A program made the translations under genes and the position numbers. A stretch of 64,000 bases of DNA. Source: Marchantia polymorpha subsp. ruderalis. Taxonomy: Eukaryota > Streptophyta > Marchantiopsida > Marchantiales > Marchantiaceae. This document shows, piece by piece, positions 63,401 through 64,000 of this stretch. Location of the stretch: positions 8,826,501-8,890,500 of the forward strand of contig AP031356.1 of assembly GCA_037833965.1 (NCBI GenBank), given 5' to 3'. How positions within the stretch are numbered: position 1 is the stretch's first letter; each line of letters begins with the position of its first letter. Under the pieces are notes generated by a model. That model was not told where the DNA came from. It did not search any database and saw only the letters and a list, made by a program, of their open reading frames with translations.

Positions 63401-64000
63401 ACGCCTTCGGCGCTACGCCTGCGGCGGACAAGGCGCCGGCATTTGCGCCTGCGCACAGGCCAAGCACAGCCCCCACGGACCGATCAAGGGAGCAGCAACA
63501 GACGGTGGAGCGGAGTGACTGTCCGCGGGATGAAATCTCGATGCGCGATGCGCAATCAAACCCCGCGCAGCCACCCTCCGCTCGATCGCCTTCGGCGGCG
63601 GGCGTCGGCGGCAGAGAGGACACGGTAGACGACCAACAAGCGAGCGGCGGGGATGCCGCACGGGCACATTCGCCTACCGCCTTAGACATTTTGGCGAAGA
63701 GCAGCGAGGCTGCAGCCGTGCCTTCGCAGGCAGCACACGTCGACGACGTGCAGCCCCACTCGGGTCAGTCGCCGACGCAATCAATGGCGACTGAAATTCT
63801 CCACTCGGATGATGACGACGGAGGCTCCACCGAAGAAATGTCAGGAGCAGAGGACACCGAGGAGGAGGAGGAAATTGTTGGAGCGCCGGCGGCGGCGCTC
63901 TCTGAGCAGGTGATTCCGTTGCTGAGGTACTTGGATCGCAAAGTCGATAAATACGCCGACCCACTTCAGCCGGGATCTTACATCGAGTTAGTGCGCAGGC
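60407..64000 (+). repeat. LTR-B6, open at the window edge
   Basis: It starts TGTGGTACCCC at 60407 inside LTR-B5. U3 start sequence, palindromic words (60902-60917, 60963-60978, 63062-63077) and ORF-B6 follow. TATA and R-U5 would lie beyond 64000. The expected left target sequence is ACAGT (60402-60406). Confidence 0.87.
61639..64000 (+). CDS. ORF-B6: LTR-B-encoded protein of unknown function, open to the window end
   Basis: The ATG at 61639 (MTFDRAAESVPF) opens a frame with no stop that I can find for 787 codons, to the window edge, ending in the conserved VIPLLRYLDRK and LVRR blocks in frame. B4 suggests another roughly 245 codons of coiled coil and C-terminus. Compared with ORF-A it has about 75 extra N-terminal residues (VIEGEVSARDLELRAIR region), then the shared domain: PQNGLRAYEERL, KLDFLLWGWNY, DWAQALGRCAG, RTRDYKDRFRR, GGTLNHLSPFL, VDTNAEESP. 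The middle is Pro/Arg/Ser-rich with palindrome-encoded VHRR repeats. It is the only ORF-B copy here without a visible break. Confidence 0.72.
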   Translation, partial: MTFDRAAESVPFLNSRFQSLVRAARIHLLAAKHSRRRRTGDFLVIEGEVSARDLELRAIRVCRERKELGRCGSRMSGRVNSRNAMTRPGRLRMVPLRLPQNGLRAYEERLIARKLDFLLWGWNYICANMVREWLEPQGPPSRGLRPHVDRWTVQDWAQALGRCAGMPGHLLFDSESIKVTKQEEAQFVELFKTGRSTKNGYRTRDYKDRFRRTLSAALMQLLQPHRACYITLWQVSFVECVIEGTPIHWASILHRVMRQHAFEEKGGTLNHLSPFLINFYRQRNCLTAAELEHFPPLSVDHPGKYVRENEVDTNAEESPTSTPSRRRDEGRNTPAARVPRKRRWREESEEEQHQEPSAPIRPRPLYESYSRPKQKARRLVLPANSADTATIATEKGSASPEEHEEARTTAGATDHAAASTGERPPTGQGPPELPRALRTDVPFAHRRDSADGRASADRRSQVDVDLRLRVGRSSPPVHRRSPVHRSPPHVPPVHRQESPPFQRRKGKEPAEEPPTRHRPSGPDPPAHHAPQFAPSAPGPSSRGDTSRECTETTLSAGNPPADAPSAVGPQGQGTSGKRPPAMSPLAIDAFGATPAADKAPAFAPAHRPSTAPTDRSREQQQTVERSDCPRDEISMRDAQSNPAQPPSARSPSAAGVGGREDTVDDQQASGGDAARAHSPTALDILAKSSEAAAVPSQAAHVDDVQPHSGQSPTQSMATEILHSDDDDGGSTEEMSGAEDTEEEEEIVGAPAAALSEQVIPLLRYLDRKVDKYADPLQPGSYIELVRR

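Overview
The window is nuclear DNA of a land plant. The evidence is a LATERAL ORGAN BOUNDARIES DOMAIN (LBD) transcription factor at 3904-4644, a small SIN3-type PAH-domain gene at 2986-3282, and a Ty3-type (Athila/Tat-like) LTR retrotransposon whose primer-binding site matches plant tRNA-Asp in 17 of 18 bases as I recall it. I cannot name the species. Bases 1-5259 are AT-rich host sequence. From 5260 to 64000 everything I can identify is GC-rich, nested LTR-retrotransposon DNA.

The transposon block is built from two related families with very long LTRs, called A and B here, plus an ORF-less relative, C. Family A has one structurally complete copy on the minus strand (5260-20873): 3' LTR 5260-10166, polypurine tract, pol, gag-protease, primer-binding site, 5' LTR 15966-20873. 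Each LTR is about 4.9 kb and carries, in U3 upstream of the LTR TATA box, an 864-codon ORF ('ORF-A') of unknown function with a conserved N-terminal domain, a long disordered middle and a coiled-coil C-terminal part. The two LTRs are almost identical, so insertion or LTR homogenisation was recent. Family B LTRs carry a homologous ORF of about 1,030 codons ('ORF-B'). In the genomic RNA, ORF-A/B would be the last ORF, downstream of pol and the polypurine tract, so every LTR, including solo LTRs, carries the gene.

Layout: A1 LTR 5260-10166; internal 10167-15965; A2 LTR 15966-20873; pol 3' fragment 20874-21470 joined to truncated A3 LTR (to 25366); B1 LTR 25367-34521 interrupted by A4 LTR (26116-30239); B2 LTR (plus strand) 34522-41826 interrupted by C1 solo LTR (35340-37985, TSD GCAGG); B3 fragment; A5 fragment 42022-42599; B4 LTR 42600-45974; A6 solo LTR (plus strand) 45975-50845; a second, decayed gag-pol 50846-54537; its 5' LTR A7 54538-58637; B5 LTR 58638-60406; B6 LTR 60407 to the window end.

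The main observations are the U3-encoded ORF shared by two LTR families, a gag-pro/pol junction with an in-frame UAG followed by CAA CUA (the leaky CAR-YYA context) in both gag-pol copies, a hairpin next to the LTR TATA box with a compensatory base-pair change between A and B, 16-bp palindromes multiplied through LTR-B including its coding part, and a 5-bp target duplication (GAAGG) whose two halves now lie 16 kb apart in opposite orientation.
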